Positions 15,500-40,472 of a DNA stretch of 64,000 nucleotides are shown here, one piece after another. How positions within the stretch are numbered: the stretch's first letter is position 1; every line of letters begins with the position of its first letter. Source of the DNA: Phoenix dactylifera (lineage: Eukaryota > Streptophyta > Magnoliopsida > Arecales > Arecaceae); the NCBI RefSeq assembly GCF_009389715.1, contig NC_052400.1:19189674-19253673 (forward strand), written 5' to 3'. The notes under the pieces were generated by a model. The model had not been told where the DNA came from and did no database searches. It saw nothing but the letters and a program-made list of their open reading frames with translations. Made by a program: the position numbers and the translations under genes.

Positions 15500-18024
15500 T
15501 GTATTCATGGAAAATGCCTATATATTTTCTTTACCTTTTTTTTTTGGGTTACTGATACCCACCATTAATAAACTGATTTTAGCCACGACTCTTTAAACTG
15601 CTCCATAATTTTTGCGTGTAAACTACTTCATGAGTCAACGAACTTTGCGGAACTGGCAGTTGACTTTTAAGAAACCAATGTGGGCTTTCATATTGTGCAC
15701 ATTTTGTTTAGTTTACTTGGAAACCATCAGATTTCCCCGAGGTAAATTTTGATAGAAGCATTTAAATAGAAGTGATTTCGTGCATCTAGCTAGTTTTGTC
15801 ATAGAGATGCGAGCGGGGGGTTTAGATAGTGGATACTATTGTGCCTATGGCCGAACTACCCTGCTGTATGAAAATATATGCTCAAAAAATTTTGAAGGCA
15901 TCCCATATTACTTTACAGGAAGATTTATTGACAGTTGTGAGATAGCTTTCTAGTACACTTTTCATAAAATTCAATACCCATCTTATCAAAATAGATTGTT
16001 CGCGAATTAGAACAAAAATATATTTATCTGAAGGCTAATAGTGGTGTAGACTGCATGGCAATATATGCAGCAAATTATACTTATTCTACTTTATGGAGAA
16101 CGGCAAAAGATATTCCTTCTGAATTTTGAAATATTTTATTTTTAGACTCGCATGAATATACTTATTCGAGATTGGTTTAATATTTCCAGTTTATCAAAAG
16201 AAAAAACAAAAATGATGGGTCTTTTTTTGACGTTTTTCTTTACAATTTTAGTCATACGGACCACCACTATCTGTAAACCTTGTTCATCATCAGGTCTATA
16301 TATCTGCTTGCTCAAGGTTCCTGAGGACAGTGTAGATTTGCAATTTGCTTGCTTAATTCAATGAGGATCATCTAATCAACTCATCTTCTCTTTGGTTGAC
16401 GTTATATGCAGTGAAATTGTCTTCTTCACTCTTTCCATTCACCGATCCATCGTAAGAAACCAAATCCATCTTTGTTGGAAAAAGCATCTTTTTCACTGGT
16501 ACGAGTGACATCGTAATGGCAAGCAAAGTGGCTTAGATTTTTTTTTCTTGCAGGGATTACAATAATATAGTTTTAGTAGATGAATGGTCAAGAGGTCACA
16601 TGGCCCTCGTGCCGGCAGCACGACATCCACTAAAAATTACTAAAAAAAGAAAAAAACTTCAACGGTTGTTCTGGATCTAGCTAAGATCTGGTTGACCATG
16701 TTTCAGCTAACATGAGAAAGATCTGTGACAACCAAGCGTTTCAAGGATTGCGGTTCGGAATCTAAGCTGATTCTAGTTCAAGGGGGTTTTAAAAAAAAAA
16801 AGAAAGAACAAAAAGAGAAGAAGAAAGAGCCAAAGTAGAAACGGGATATTCCCGTTCGGGAGGGTATTTTTGAATAATGCCCGGCTCTCAGAAATAGAAA
16901 TGGGACATATGATCATGTCTTAGAGCCCGGGTTAGCTCGAGCTTAAAAATGGCCTAAATTCGTTGGGGACCACTCAGGCTCGAGCTCAAAAGTAAAGGTC
17001 CAACTACAATTGGGCTGAAATGGATCATATATTCGTATTTATGCTTAATTTTTTCAATAATTATGAATACAAATATGGATATTAAAAAGTTACTAAATTT
17101 AAAATTATATTTGTAAGTATATCAACATTTATCCATAGTAGATATAGATACAACTCAGATATTAGTTATATCGATACCTTATCTATCCAAATATGGATAC
17201 AAAATGGTTATTATTTGAATATAAATCAGATTTTTTTAGTAAAACTCCACGATGAAAAGTAATATTAGTTATATAATCATAAATAATGATAATATAATTC
17301 ACCATACTAATTGCATGCGACATGAGATAATTAAGAATTTAAGATATTATTGTTAAAATTGCATGGAGACCAATTGGTTTATTAGTATAACATGGTTAAA
17401 ATTAATTAAAATAAAAAATAATATAAAGTATATTAATATTTTTTATCACATATTTTCATTACTCTTTAATTGTAGCATAAATAAAAACTAATAATGAATT
17501 ATCTATTTTTCAGAGAGCTTATAAGTAAAATAATATATAAATATGGTAATATATAGAGGTTACTCATACTTATAAATATTTTTAGTCAATAAATTTATGA
17601 AAATTTAAAATTAGTTTTTGTTTTTTATCAATAAAAATTTATTTTTAAAATACAAATTATGAATAAAATATGAAATATGATAATATACATGAAATAGTTA
17701 TTTATCACTTCTCAAAAGTGAAAAAAACCACTTGTATAAATTAGTAGCAGTATTATCGTACGGTGGCTTGCACTTTAACTAAGATATGTTTGATTTTCAA
17801 GTTTTATCTAAAGTCCACCATATTATATGGATATCCAGATTTGAATCCATGTCCTAGATAGATTTCTAAACTAAATATCTGAATTTGGTTGGAACTGAGA
17901 AATCATCATTCAAATCTAATCCAAAATAGATACAAAAATGGATACCATTTGATATTAGCTGACTCACTTTGAATCTCAGTAGGATAGAAATGAGGACTAA
18001 GTGGAGGCAATAGGTGGCAGCCAG
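15500..18024. other. Intergenic, strongly AT-rich
   Basis: No gene was supported. The part from about 17030 to 17970 is very AT-rich, with many ATATGGATA and ATCCAAAT words, as in old non-autonomous DNA transposons. I could not define its ends. A small GC-richer patch with CCCGG and CTCGAGC words lies at 16840-16990. Confidence 0.45.
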
Positions 18025-18504
18025 TAGGGGCGTGCACGATTTGAGTCAGGTCGATTTAGGATTATGCTTGGAACCAAACCAACTTAAATCAGTTTACTAA
18101 AATCGAAACCAAAATTAAGCCAATCTATTAAAAAAATAGTTTAAATCGATCCAAAAAAAATCGGTTCAGTTATCAGGTTGACGTTCAACAAGTTGGACTA
18201 CATGGATTAGGCTAAGTTTAAATATATATATATTTTTTTTATAGGATTGATATTCAATATGCTAGACTAAATATAAAAATATATATAAAAATAAAAAATG
18301 AATATACACACACACATATGGGTCCAATCGAATTGGTTAAATTAGTTTTTTGAAAACTCAAATTGATAACCCAACCAAAGCGATTTTTTTTTGGGTTCCA
18401 GGCTTTTTAAATCAATACCGAACCGAGTTTAAAAAAATATGTATAAACTGAACCAAAGAGACTGGTTTTGACCAGATTTGCGGCCAATTTTTTGCATACC
18501 TCTA
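18025..18504. mobile_element. hAT-like non-autonomous DNA transposon (MITE)
   Basis: A 480-bp element with imperfect terminal inverted repeats: TAGGGGCGTGCA at the left, and the complement of TAGAGGTATGCA at the right. It is flanked by GCAGCCAG (18017-18024) and GCGGCCAG (18505-18512), an 8-bp target duplication with one mismatch. TAG-type ends plus 8-bp duplications are the hallmark of hAT elements. The interior is AT-rich with repeated AATCGGTT and AACCGA words and no transposase. Confidence 0.75.
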
Positions 18505-18512
18505 GCGGCCAG

Positions 18513-19696
18513 GGTTAGAACGGAGAAGAATGCCGTGTGACTTGGAGGGGATGGGGTTGGAGGCAGAGTAGGTCGGAGGAACGGTGGATGGTGGTGTCCG
18601 GGAGAAAGGGAGGAAATCCAGCGGCTTGTAAAGAAGGGCCGAAAGCCCCGAAAGAGGGCGAAAAAGAGAAAAGAAAAGCAACATAAAAAGAAAGGAAGAT
18701 TAAAACGCTCGAAGCAGGAAGCCCGAGCGTCGGCTGCGACGAGAACCAAGAGCACGTACTCACTTTTTGGGCCTGGCAGATCTCGTCTTGGTCCTCACCC
18801 AACTATGATTGAGGCCTATGATTTATAGGCCCGGCCCAGAAGAGTTTTTTTTTGTTTTTCTTGAAAGCGACAAAGATCCAAGTCTGCCACCCTGTGGGTC
18901 CCATCCCTGACCTCTTTGTGGGCCCCGAAATCCCTCACGGCACTGATTTCTGCCCGAAAACCCGGAAAATTCCGTGAAGACAGAAAAAAAAAAAAAGGTA
19001 CTCCCGCTCATCTCTCCGGTCCGCGTGTTTGACTGCCCTACCCTCCTTGACCCCCGTCAATTACGACGGTACCCCCCCGACAAGGCCATTCCCGAAATCC
19101 CAAAATACACCCGGGTTCCCGCCGTTCGAAGGCGACCCTGCCGCACCGAACTCGGTCACGAGCCAAAACTGGCCTGTCAAGTCCCCCCAGTCATTTCCCA
19201 AGGGCTACTCTGGTCTTTTCCCGGCCCATCATGGATTGGGAAAGTTTGGGGCCAGGGCCGGGAGGAGCCATTCCAAAGACCCTTTGCGGTCAAGCTCAAA
19301 ATAACGGGCAGTGATGACAGGTAGGACGCATGCTGGGGCCCAATTTTTTTATTCGATCGGCTCCTTGCCCGGAGACCGCTAGCTGTCCCATCTCCAGGGC
19401 GTCCTGGGAATATACCTCTCGCCTGCCGCGCTACCAGCCTGGCACCTCGCCACCCCAGGGGCAGCTCCGTTGTTTTCCCAAATATCTTGGGTGGTTATTT
19501 TGATGGCTCTGAGAAGAGCAGCTCGAGTTAAAAGTTTCAAAAACAACAGCAACAAATAAATGGTGGGGTTTTAGCGATAATTTGGTAATTAACGAAGTTT
19601 TATGGGCACGATCGTGGGTATTTTGGGAATGGCCCGGATGGGAGTGGGAGGAGAAAGTGGGGAAAGAGGGTGGCCGAGTAGGTGGTGCTCTTCCGC
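18513..19696 (+). promoter_or_regulatory. GC-rich promoter and leader region of the GSK3-like kinase
   Basis: Base composition changes sharply from AT-rich to GC-rich at about 18900, and the region leads into the kinase start codon at 19697. It presumably holds the promoter and 5' leader. I see no clear TATA box close to the start. The open frames on both strands (for example 18974-19324) are proline- and arginine-rich products of the GC bias, not genes. Confidence 0.5.
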
Positions 19697-31125
<11,429 letters not shown>

Positions 31126-33175
31126 GGCAGTAACTAGTTACTGCACTTTCAGATGAATTGCAATCAAATGCGCGCGGGGGCATTCAGGGTTTGAACAAAA
31201 ATGATGAATGCTGAAAGAGTGAGCTGCTGGTCGATTAACCGATGTGTGCCTCAACCCTACCAATATTGCAGCCTTGTAAATTGTCTTGACTGTTGAGATT
31301 AACGTGACTGTGAGGAAATGCTGATGCCGAGTGTTCAGCAAACGGCAAGAAGTGTTGCTGGAGGAATTCTACTTGTGTTACTGAAGCAGATGTTCCGTGG
31401 GCCCCGTTCCCTGTCTTTTCTTTGTTTTCCGGTATATTAGTAGTCTAAGTTGGACGCCCCTTGAAGCTGTGTGTAAATGTTCTCGGTCAGGAGTGTCGCT
31501 TTGAAGCTGGAAAATAGAATTTTGGTCGTGTCGCTGGTTCTAACACAACGGAAATCCTAGGTGTATTTTTTTTTCGGGTAGCGTTCTATGCTGGTGGGAG
31601 GTTGTATCTAGGTTATCAAATTTCTTCCGTCGTTCTTGGGTTTTCTCTGAATATTTGTATCTAGGTTATCATCAAAAATCCTCTCGTCAGGATATATTCC
31701 TTTCTTTCGACCGGTAGATTAAAACATACGGACGACTATTGGGGGCCCCAAACCGGTTGATCTACCAAGAACTAAGGCCTCTTTTCCAGTGAGTTGGGCA
31801 ATTTTTTCTGCACGAATATTTGTGTTGTTTTATGTGCTCCGTAAAATTTATACGGAGTTGCGAAATCGGTATGGATGTGCAGCGACGTGGTACCGTTGCG
31901 CATGTCCGGCTGGTTTGACAATTCGGTAGGGTGCTGTGGCTGAACAAAAATTCTCTGATGCGCGTATCAGAGATCCAGAGACCGTATGTATAGATTGGAG
32001 AAAGAAAAAAAAAGAATTGAAATTGAAGAGTCAGCTGGATGAAACTTGTTCTACTGATGGAATTCATCTGTCTCGTGATTTATCAAAACAACCATCATTG
32101 TTTTTCCATATCCTTCTCTTTTTCCTTGCTAAAAGAATGGACCGGAAGAAAAAGATGGACTAATGAGAAAGAAAAAGAACAATACGGGCAAACACCTCAT
32201 GGGCAATGCTTCACATTTTTTTTTTATCTTTTAAATCATCCGGTAGATAAATTCCATTAGTAGTAAGAGTTTAATCCAATTTTGACTCTTCAGTTTTTGC
32301 TCTAAGATGGTTATGGTAGGATATGCGATAAAAAAGAAAACTGCTCTACATGATGAAGTTGATGCCGTTAAATTTCATCCGACTGTGGGACTGGTCCAGC
32401 GAGGAAGCAATCTAGAAGCATGGCAGACTGAAAAGTATGGGGAATTTGGTTTTGACTTAGATGGTAATGTTCATGCGTAACTGGTGTGAGTTGCCAGTGT
32501 AAGGAGAGAGAAGAAGAAAGAGAGAAGAAGAAGAAGAAGAAGGTGGTATGGGAATCCAGTGGCAGGGGGCAGCAGCACTCGCATTTCAGTCCAGTACCGT
32601 CCCAAGCCGAGAATTGGCGGACAGGACGTACAAGTGATCTTAGTGGACGGTTGGCGATGAAATTGCCCTGTGGGCGGTTCCCGTTTGCCGTTTCGGCGGG
32701 ACAGCAGAGAGAGGAATCGGGGAGAGGTGAAGGGGACGAAGAAAAAAAGGGGAAAAAAAAGGCAACGCACGCAGCTCATGACGACGGTTCGCCACCCATC
32801 GCTCCTATGAAAAAGAGGGCTATTGGCGGACAAGCAGGTAGTCAGACGGCGGGACACGGGGACCATCCGTGTCGACTTACTGGATCTCGAGGCCTTCTCT
32901 CCCCTCCAATCCTGGTCCCTGCCCGGCTTTTCGAGCCCTTCCCTTCGTTTCACGAGGATCCCTGTTATTTCTTCCCTTACTTCTCTGCCCCCAATAGTTT
33001 ATCTAATATTTTTTTTCTCGGAAGGAACCTCCGGATGAGATTCCGAGACGACCTCCAGCTCTGCCTCTAGAAAACCTTTTAAATTAAAATGGCTGAATCA
33101 TCTGCGATATCCCTGCCGCTGCATCCCCATCGCACTGCTCTCTTCCCCTCTTTCTAGTCTCTCCAGTTCGTTGCA
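31126..33175. other. 3' region of the GSK3-like gene and upstream region of the LRR kinase
   Basis: The first few hundred bases after 31125 are probably the kinase 3' untranslated region. A (GAA)n tract lies at 32508-32542. The stretch from 32560 to 33175 is GC-richer and should hold the promoter and leader of the LRR receptor kinase. Open frames on both strands there (for example 32486-33070) are lysine/glutamate-rich readings of the purine tract and have no recognisable domain. Confidence 0.5.
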
Positions 33176-34064
33176 ATGGAAGGATGGACTCGGCCGCTGC
33201 TAGCGGTCGTCGTCGTCGTCGTCTTTTGTGCGGATCTGGTGGTATCCTCCGATCCGCCACTTTCTCCCAAGGGCGTGAACTACGAAGGTACCTCCCCATC
33301 GGTTCGATGCTTACAGGCTACAGTAGTAACCTTGGACTGTTTTTTTGGTTCATTTTTAAGCAATGAGGGGGTTATCAATGGATGGTGCAGTGGCAGCTCT
33401 GATGTCGGTGAAGAGCAAGATGTGGGATGAGGCGGGAGCGATGGACGGGTGGGATATCAACTCGGTGGACCCCTGCACCTGGTCCATGGTTGGCTGCTCC
33501 CCAGAAGGCTTCGTCATCTCCCTGTATCCCTCCCTCATCATGTTCTCCTTTTCTTTTCGATTTATTTTCTTCTATTCTCTTTCGATTTTGGATTCGATTT
33601 ACGTCTCATGTGGTTTGATTCTCGTCCTTGGTGGGCAGGGAGATGGCCAGGAACGACTTGTCTGGCACGCTGTCTCCGAGCATTGGGAACCTGAGCCACC
33701 TTCAGACCATGTGAGTGCTAAAGATAGTTTTCAGCTTTTTCTCTACCAAGACTCCATTGCTTCGATTTGACCTCGATCAGTAAACACTGGATGGGGGTCC
33801 ACCCTCGAGTTAGCGTGACCTCTGGCTTCTAGTGAAGCATTGAGATTAATTGATATGATTTGTTTTGTTTCTTCTCGGTTATCCACCTTAGAGCAGGATT
33901 TTTTCTCTTTCAGTTATGACGCTGCTTTACTTGTCCTCTTTCGTTTCTTGTTTGGGCGTCTCCTTTGACGCAGAAACAGCGTTGCCGTAAGCATACTTTC
34001 ACTTCATCTTGACTTTATTCTTCTTTTTCGTTACATGCTCTGTCTCTCTCTCTCACACACACAC

Positions 34065-34099
<35 letters not shown>

Positions 34100-37000
34100 A
34101 AAAGCTATATAATTATACGTTTGAAACTAATTAGCGATGAACTATCTATTCAGTTTGTACTGGAATCTTGTCCAGGTTAGGAATATAAAATCATTGGTTT
34201 GACATGTATACTAGCTGAAGCTTGGACTCCGCATGGATGTGACAATATAAAGAACAGAAAATAGATAAGTTATTGATTGGAGGAAAAGTAAAAAGGAATT
34301 CGAAATCCGTGCTCAAGAAGAGAAGAAAACACCGCCTAGGTACCTTGCGTATCAAGTGCCTTTCACTGCTTTTCAGTTAGTACGATGAGATAATATGATA
34401 AGAAAGTTGAAAATATTTCTACTAAATATTCTCCTAAATAGGAAGACAATAAGATGAGTTGCTCCTTTTAGGAAAAGGGATGAGAAAAAATAGGCATATG
34501 CAAGAAAGAATTAGACAAAAATGATGAAGGGACAAGGGTTAGAGAAAAAGGACTAGAGAAGGGAAAAGGGGATAATTCCTAGGAGTCTATAAAGATGAGA
34601 TGTAGCTCGCTAACCACACACACTAATTGCAAGTAATGGGAGATCGCATTGGAAGAGACTAGGATGAGTTTGAGGGCTCCCATGGAAGAGAATTTAAGTT
34701 GCTAGTATTACAGGCAAGTGTTACTTTGCAGCAGTGTATAAAGATGAAAAATAATATGCCGCCCCACTCCCATCCCTTAATGCGAGAAAAATCTGGGGAC
34801 ATTTTTGAAGGGGGTAAAATGGGAGTTTGCCTCTGATCATAATCCTCCTGCTGAACCAAATTGACAGCACCCCCTACCCTCTTTGGGAATGGGACTGGGA
34901 CAGTATATCAGTGATCTATTAAGATTTGAGATTCAAGGTTTTCTTATTGAATTTTAAAGCTGTGAGCCTGTGATTTTTTTTTGAGGACATTTTGGCTGAT
35001 AGACTAGTGCATTTATTTTGGATAGTTTTGATCGAAGTGGGCTAATACCACAAGAATAGGATGTCAAAGATAAAAAAAGGGTAAGAATAAACCTATTAGT
35101 ATTCATTGAAAAATTTTAAATATCAGGAGTTCAGGACAAATGGATATAAAACTTAAATGAGACTTTCAATTACATTTGTTGTAAGTATATGTACACTAGA
35201 AATTGATAGCCAGAGTTATCTGTGAAGCTGTAATGGTGGAAACATTGAAAAGATAAAATAAGTTAAAAAAAAGAAACAAACTAATAAGCTAATTAAAGCT
35301 ATGAATAACAACTAGAAAACTTATCCAAATATAACTAACTAGAGTCCCGCATGTGCTATGCGTATGCAAGGAATCTATCTCTTCAGGAAAAGAGTTCGGC
35401 CGCACATAAAATAATAAAAGGTAGTTTCCTTAAGTTCTTGGATCCAACATGCAAGGGAAATATGGAAAGCAGAAGTTTCTGGATTCCAGAGGGATGCATA
35501 AATCCAGGTCATTTTTTTTTTTAATTCTAAAGACATGAGGTATGGAAAGAATAAGATATACAAGTGAAAGTGGACCGTTTTTTCCTTGTCTTTTAGGCAT
35601 AGGGCCCATGATGAGGCTTCAGGCTCGGAGACCGACCTCATGAAGCTGGCCCCAGGCTTTCTTGTTATATATGTGTTTTCCATGTAAATGGATTGTTTTG
35701 CATAGGACAGGTCAAAACAAGGTCAGAACAAGTGATTGATTATTCCTGTTATATACTTTATGTTGTAGCACCAGCCCCCTAGAGAGAGAAAGGATTTGAC
35801 TCACATGTCTTGTTTCATATATAATTTAAGATGACATGTAACATGATTTTGATGATGTGTCTTGGTTATACAATGTTTTCCCTAAACTGTAGAGAAGTGA
35901 ATTATAAATATCGGCCCAACCAAACATTACTTTCTCATTTTTGTCTGCTGCAATATTAGAGTTCACAAACATCCCATACGTGACCTGCTGTCTTATGGTG
36001 AGCATGATCTTGTGTATGATGATTAGAGGTTGTCATAATATAAAAACAGTTTTTCTGAAATCTGATCTGGTTAAATAATGACTGAGCTTTTGTATATAAT
36101 ATCTGATATCTGTAGGCTATGTCAACAAAGACATGACTATATTCTCTTATTACAAGGATCTGCATAGCATCTACATTGAGGTGTCTTGACTATAAAATCC
36201 ATACTATATTTGCAGGTTACTGCAAAATAATGAAATATCTGGTCCTATTCCACCTGAAATAGGGAAGCTGTCACAACTCACGACTCTTGACCTTTCTGGC
36301 AACCAGTTCATTGGTGAAATTCCAAGATCACTTGGACTTCTGAATCAACTAGGTTACTTGTGAGTTAATCATTAGATTTTAATTTTTCTGATCCCTCAAT
36401 CAGTAATTTATGTGTTTAATGTTGAAGACTTTCTGTCCTTTATTTTTCAGGCGTCTTGACAAGAACAATTTGTCTGGCCAGATCCCTGAATCTGTAGCTA
36501 GTCTTTCAGGTCTTTTATTCTTGTAGGTAACCTCTCAAATGTAATGTATAATTCTTTGGCTTATGGTTTGAAACTTACATATGCAAAATGCTACAGAGAT
36601 TTGTCATTCAACAATCTAAGTGGTCCAACTCCTAAGATCCTAGCAAAAGATTACAGGTGAGCTAAGTGGGAGGATGTCTCTAAGAGAGATTACTCCTCTT
36701 TTTTTCTTTTTCTTTGCTTTTCGTACAAAATATGTCTTTAAAACTAGTAAAGTAACACCGTAAAACCATAAAGACTTAATGTATCAAGTCTGGACCTCAA
36801 AATTAGCCTATCTGCTGCAGATACAATCCAACTGTTATAATTGCTTAATTTTTATGTGATTTGGACTTGCAAGGCTTGACAGCTATAGCAGGCTGTGGAT
36901 CTAATTCCTTGAGACCTGTCATTCACAGCCTTATATTCACACTCCTTGACATGAAAACAAATTGTCTTCAAAAATCTGTTTAATATTATGAAACTTGTGG

Positions 37001-40000
37001 AGCAAGTGAAACAGAGGGCTCATAGTCTTATCATTCTTAACTTTGGGTCAGATCATTTTGGATTAACTTGATTCTTGCATCCATTGGTCTTGTAGGTTCG
37101 ATAGCATCAAATCACTCTGTTCCAAAGACTGACTTCTTCTTCTTCTTCTTCTTCTTCTGCACATATTATTTTCTTATTTTATTTTTATGATTTGTAACTT
37201 TATATTGCTTCTCTAGTGTTGCAGGAAATAAGTTTCTTTGCAATTCATCTTTCTTGCATGGTTGTGCAGGTGTTCCGTTGCCAATCAATGGTAACTTATT
37301 AGCAGATTTAAAGTTATTGCTCTTATATTTGTGGATGATGCTGCTATTTTCATTATTCTACCTTTTGCAGAAACAAAAACATCCAGACGACCAAGCAATC
37401 ACCAATTAGCAATAGCCATTTCTTTAAGTGTCAGCTGTACTTTAACGGTCTCCATCCTGCTGCTTGTTTATTGGCTACATTATTGCAGATGGCGTTTGCC
37501 TTTTGCTTCTGTTGGTATGCTTCAGTGACATTGTTTTGCTATGTATAAAATTTAAGTGAATTTTATCTATTGCTAATTTGGTTGCAGGTCAAGATTATGA
37601 ATTTGAAATGGGCCATTTGAAGAGGTTCTCATTTCGTGAGCTGCAAATTGCAACTGATAATTTTAATTCTAAGAATATATTAGGTCAAGGTGGATTTGGA
37701 GTTGTTTATAAAGGCCATCTCAGAAATGGCACTTTGGTGGCAGTGAAACGGTTGAAAGATCCCAGCTTTACTGGGGAAGTTCAGTTCCAAACTGAAGTAG
37801 AGATGATTGGCCTAGCTTTGCACAAGAACCTCTTACGCTTGTATGGATTTTGCATGACATCACATGAGAGACTACTTGTATATCCATTTATGCCAAATGG
37901 GAGTGTTGCTGATCGTTTGAGAGGTCAGTCTACTAGGTCCATCTATGGCCACTTATATGATTAAAATTTTCCATCAAGTTCCAGATATGGAATTAACTCT
38001 TCTTGTTCATCTTTTTGCTAAGTCAAACTTCAGTTTGTTCTGGTTGGCCAAGTTGTCCACTCCTTGTGAACATCTCTAGTATATTTTAAACAAGAGGCAG
38101 AATCTCGTAAGAGTAAGCAAATTTGGAGCCCTTTGCAACTACATTCTTCTTTGTTCAACAAAAGGACTTTTCTTCATTGAATTTTTCTTGGCATTTCATG
38201 AGTGACACAGAACCATTCTCCTAGAAACAGAAGCTGCACAGGTCCAACATCTATTGGTATCAGAATCTACATTCCACTCGATGACTGTGGTCGAGTTTAC
38301 ATGAACCTCATAATGTCTATATTAGATCGTTTGAATGAATTGCAGTGCATCTGCTGCGACAAGAAAAAATTTGATCTATTTTCCCTGCATAATTTGTGCA
38401 ATCCTAGTGAAATTTGTTTTTGTTTGCAGCATGCTTTTAATTCCTTCATGAAGTAATAACACTGTATGCAGATCGTCATCATGAGAAACCATCCTTGGAC
38501 TGGACCAAACGGATGCGAATTGCACTTGGGGCTGCCCGTGGGCTATTATACTTGCATGAACAATGCAATCCAAAAATCATTCACAGGGATGTTAAAGCTG
38601 CAAATATTTTGCTTGATGAAAGCTTTGAAGCGGTAGTTGGAGATTTTGGGTTGGCAAAACTCCTGGATCGGAGGGAATCACATGTTACAACTGCAGTTCG
38701 AGGTACTGTAGGACACATTGCTCCAGAGTATCTATCTACTGGGCAGTCCTCAGAGAAGACGGATGTGTACGGATTTGGCATTTTACTGCTGGAGTTAGTA
38801 ACAGGACAAAAAACCTTGAGTTCTGGAAATGGCAGTGTTCAGAAAGGAATGATTCTCGACTGGGTAAGCATTTTCGTGAATATGTACTTGTAGTTTTCCT
38901 ATCTAGTATGTTTTCATTTTTTGCTGCATGAGCATGCAGAACTTTCAGCAAATTCTGGGATAACTTCAAAAGGGAAATGTCATCGTTGATGTTTTTCATA
39001 GTGGACTGATGTATCAAGACATATAGGAATTCTGCTTGACAATAACACTACTTTCACATTTATCTGCATTACTTTTAAGATGCTTAGGTTTGAATATTGC
39101 TTTTCAGAATTTCCTCTTCATTATCAGTAATAGTCTTCGTGTTTTTAGATAGATGTCCTCCTTGAACTGGTTATGTAGTTTAGTAGGGTCTTGAATGGAG
39201 ATCATGTCCTTTTCATCTGTTGTCAACAAAAGTTTTTGCTCTTTCCAGGATAGAAAGATGACACCATTGCTAAACTGTTTTAAAATCAAGCTTTATAGGT
39301 TAGAGCTGGTTGGGCATGTTCCAACTGGCTACAGACATGAAGCTGCTGCAATTCGGGGACTATGGTTCAAGTTTGGGACTAAACCGGAGCCATAGAACCA
39401 AGGGCTCAGCAGGCAAGCATGACCATGTTCGTTTATCTACAATATGAAAAGAAAGTTATCTCGATATTTTTTGCCTCTCAGTGACGTTCAGCTGTCAATT
39501 TATGGAAGTATTGAATGATACACTCAAAAGGGCTTAGAGAATACAATTGTGTAACTCATTGATTAAAGAAGTCCACCATCTGCATTATCTAAAATTGCAT
39601 GATATTAGGTAAATGAGTGCATTCAAATAGAAAAAAGGCTGTTTCTACATTTTTGTTATATAATATTGTCTAGATATGCATATTTTTTAAGAGTAAAAAT
39701 CTTTGATATATGTAGAGACCAGTATTACATGAAAAAAATCATTAACTTAAAAATCACGAAGTTATGAACATTTAACAAATGTAATGTTGTAAATACAACA
39801 AGATTGTATTTAGACCAAATTCTACGATAGAAATATTAATATCACTTATTGCATGAGTGATGATGCTGCATAAAAGCATACTAAAGAATCCAGTGATAAG
39901 CTAATTATATGAAAGATATGTAAACTTAGTAATCAAATTTCCATGAGAATGTAAAAGATGAAATACTAGAACTGAAGTCTTTAAGTCAATTATGGATGAC

Positions 40001-40472
40001 AAATAGACATACATGATGCACATGGTGGTGACATGGCTCCAAGCTAATTTTATTCATGGTTTCCTGGATAGTTGAGTTTCTTTTCTACTAGTTTAATAGT
40101 TGATATTGTGTATGGTTCTCTAGTTCTGATCACCCATTCTTGATTGTTAAAATGATGCAGGTTCGGGTTTTATACGAGGAGAAGCGACTCCTTGAGATGG
40201 TTGATAGAGAGCTTCATGATTCTTTTAGTGCAGCTGAACTGGAGAAGGCTGTTGAGGTGGTTCTCCTGTGCACTCAGTCCAATCCTGGTCTTCGGCCAAA
40301 GATGTCAGAAGTTGTGAAAACTCTGGAAGCTGGGTTCCAACCAGGAGAAAATACACAGGAGTCAAATGGAGAACCGCTGTATGGAAGATCTTGCAGCGTC
40401 TCTAGAAGTTATGATGATAATGAAGCGTCTTCTTTTATTATTGAACCAATCGAGCTTTCAGGGCCCAGATGA
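33176..40472 (+). CDS. LRR receptor-like Ser/Thr kinase (At5g45780-like)
   Basis: Plasma-membrane receptor-like kinase of LRR subfamily II, the group of SERK and NIK proteins. Exons: 33176-33287, 33391-33523, 33639-33710, 36216-36359, 36451-36522, 36597-36656, 37217-37290, 37371-37514, 37588-37923, 38472-38863 and 40161-40472, giving 616 residues. Order: signal peptide (1-25, with a run of six Val); LRR-N cap with [11 protein letters not shown] (58-68); about five leucine-rich repeats (83-200); membrane segment (235-257); kinase domain (about 299-575) with GQGGFG (303-308), Lys324, HRD (420-422) and DFGLAK (440-445). The RD motif suggests an active kinase. The C-terminus [13 protein letters not shown] is, as I recall, almost the same in Arabidopsis At5g45780, and the whole protein is alike in length. 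Exons 3-6 are one-repeat-sized, as in the family. Exon 7 has two possible donors, 37269 and 37290, both in frame. Ligand and pathway are unknown. Confidence 0.95.
34041..34097. repeat. CT/CA/GA microsatellite in intron 3 of the LRR kinase
   Basis: (TC)n followed by (AC)n, then (GA)n, in the 2.5-kb third intron. Such compound repeats vary in length between individuals. Confidence 0.9.
37133..37158. repeat. CTT trinucleotide microsatellite
   Basis: About eight CTT units in intron 6 of the LRR receptor kinase. Confidence 0.9.

Noticed and set aside
32486-33070. 194-codon plus-strand frame upstream of the LRR receptor kinase
   Set aside because: Its start is a lysine/glutamate-rich reading of a GAA repeat, and the remainder has no recognisable domain. 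The region is more likely promoter and leader.
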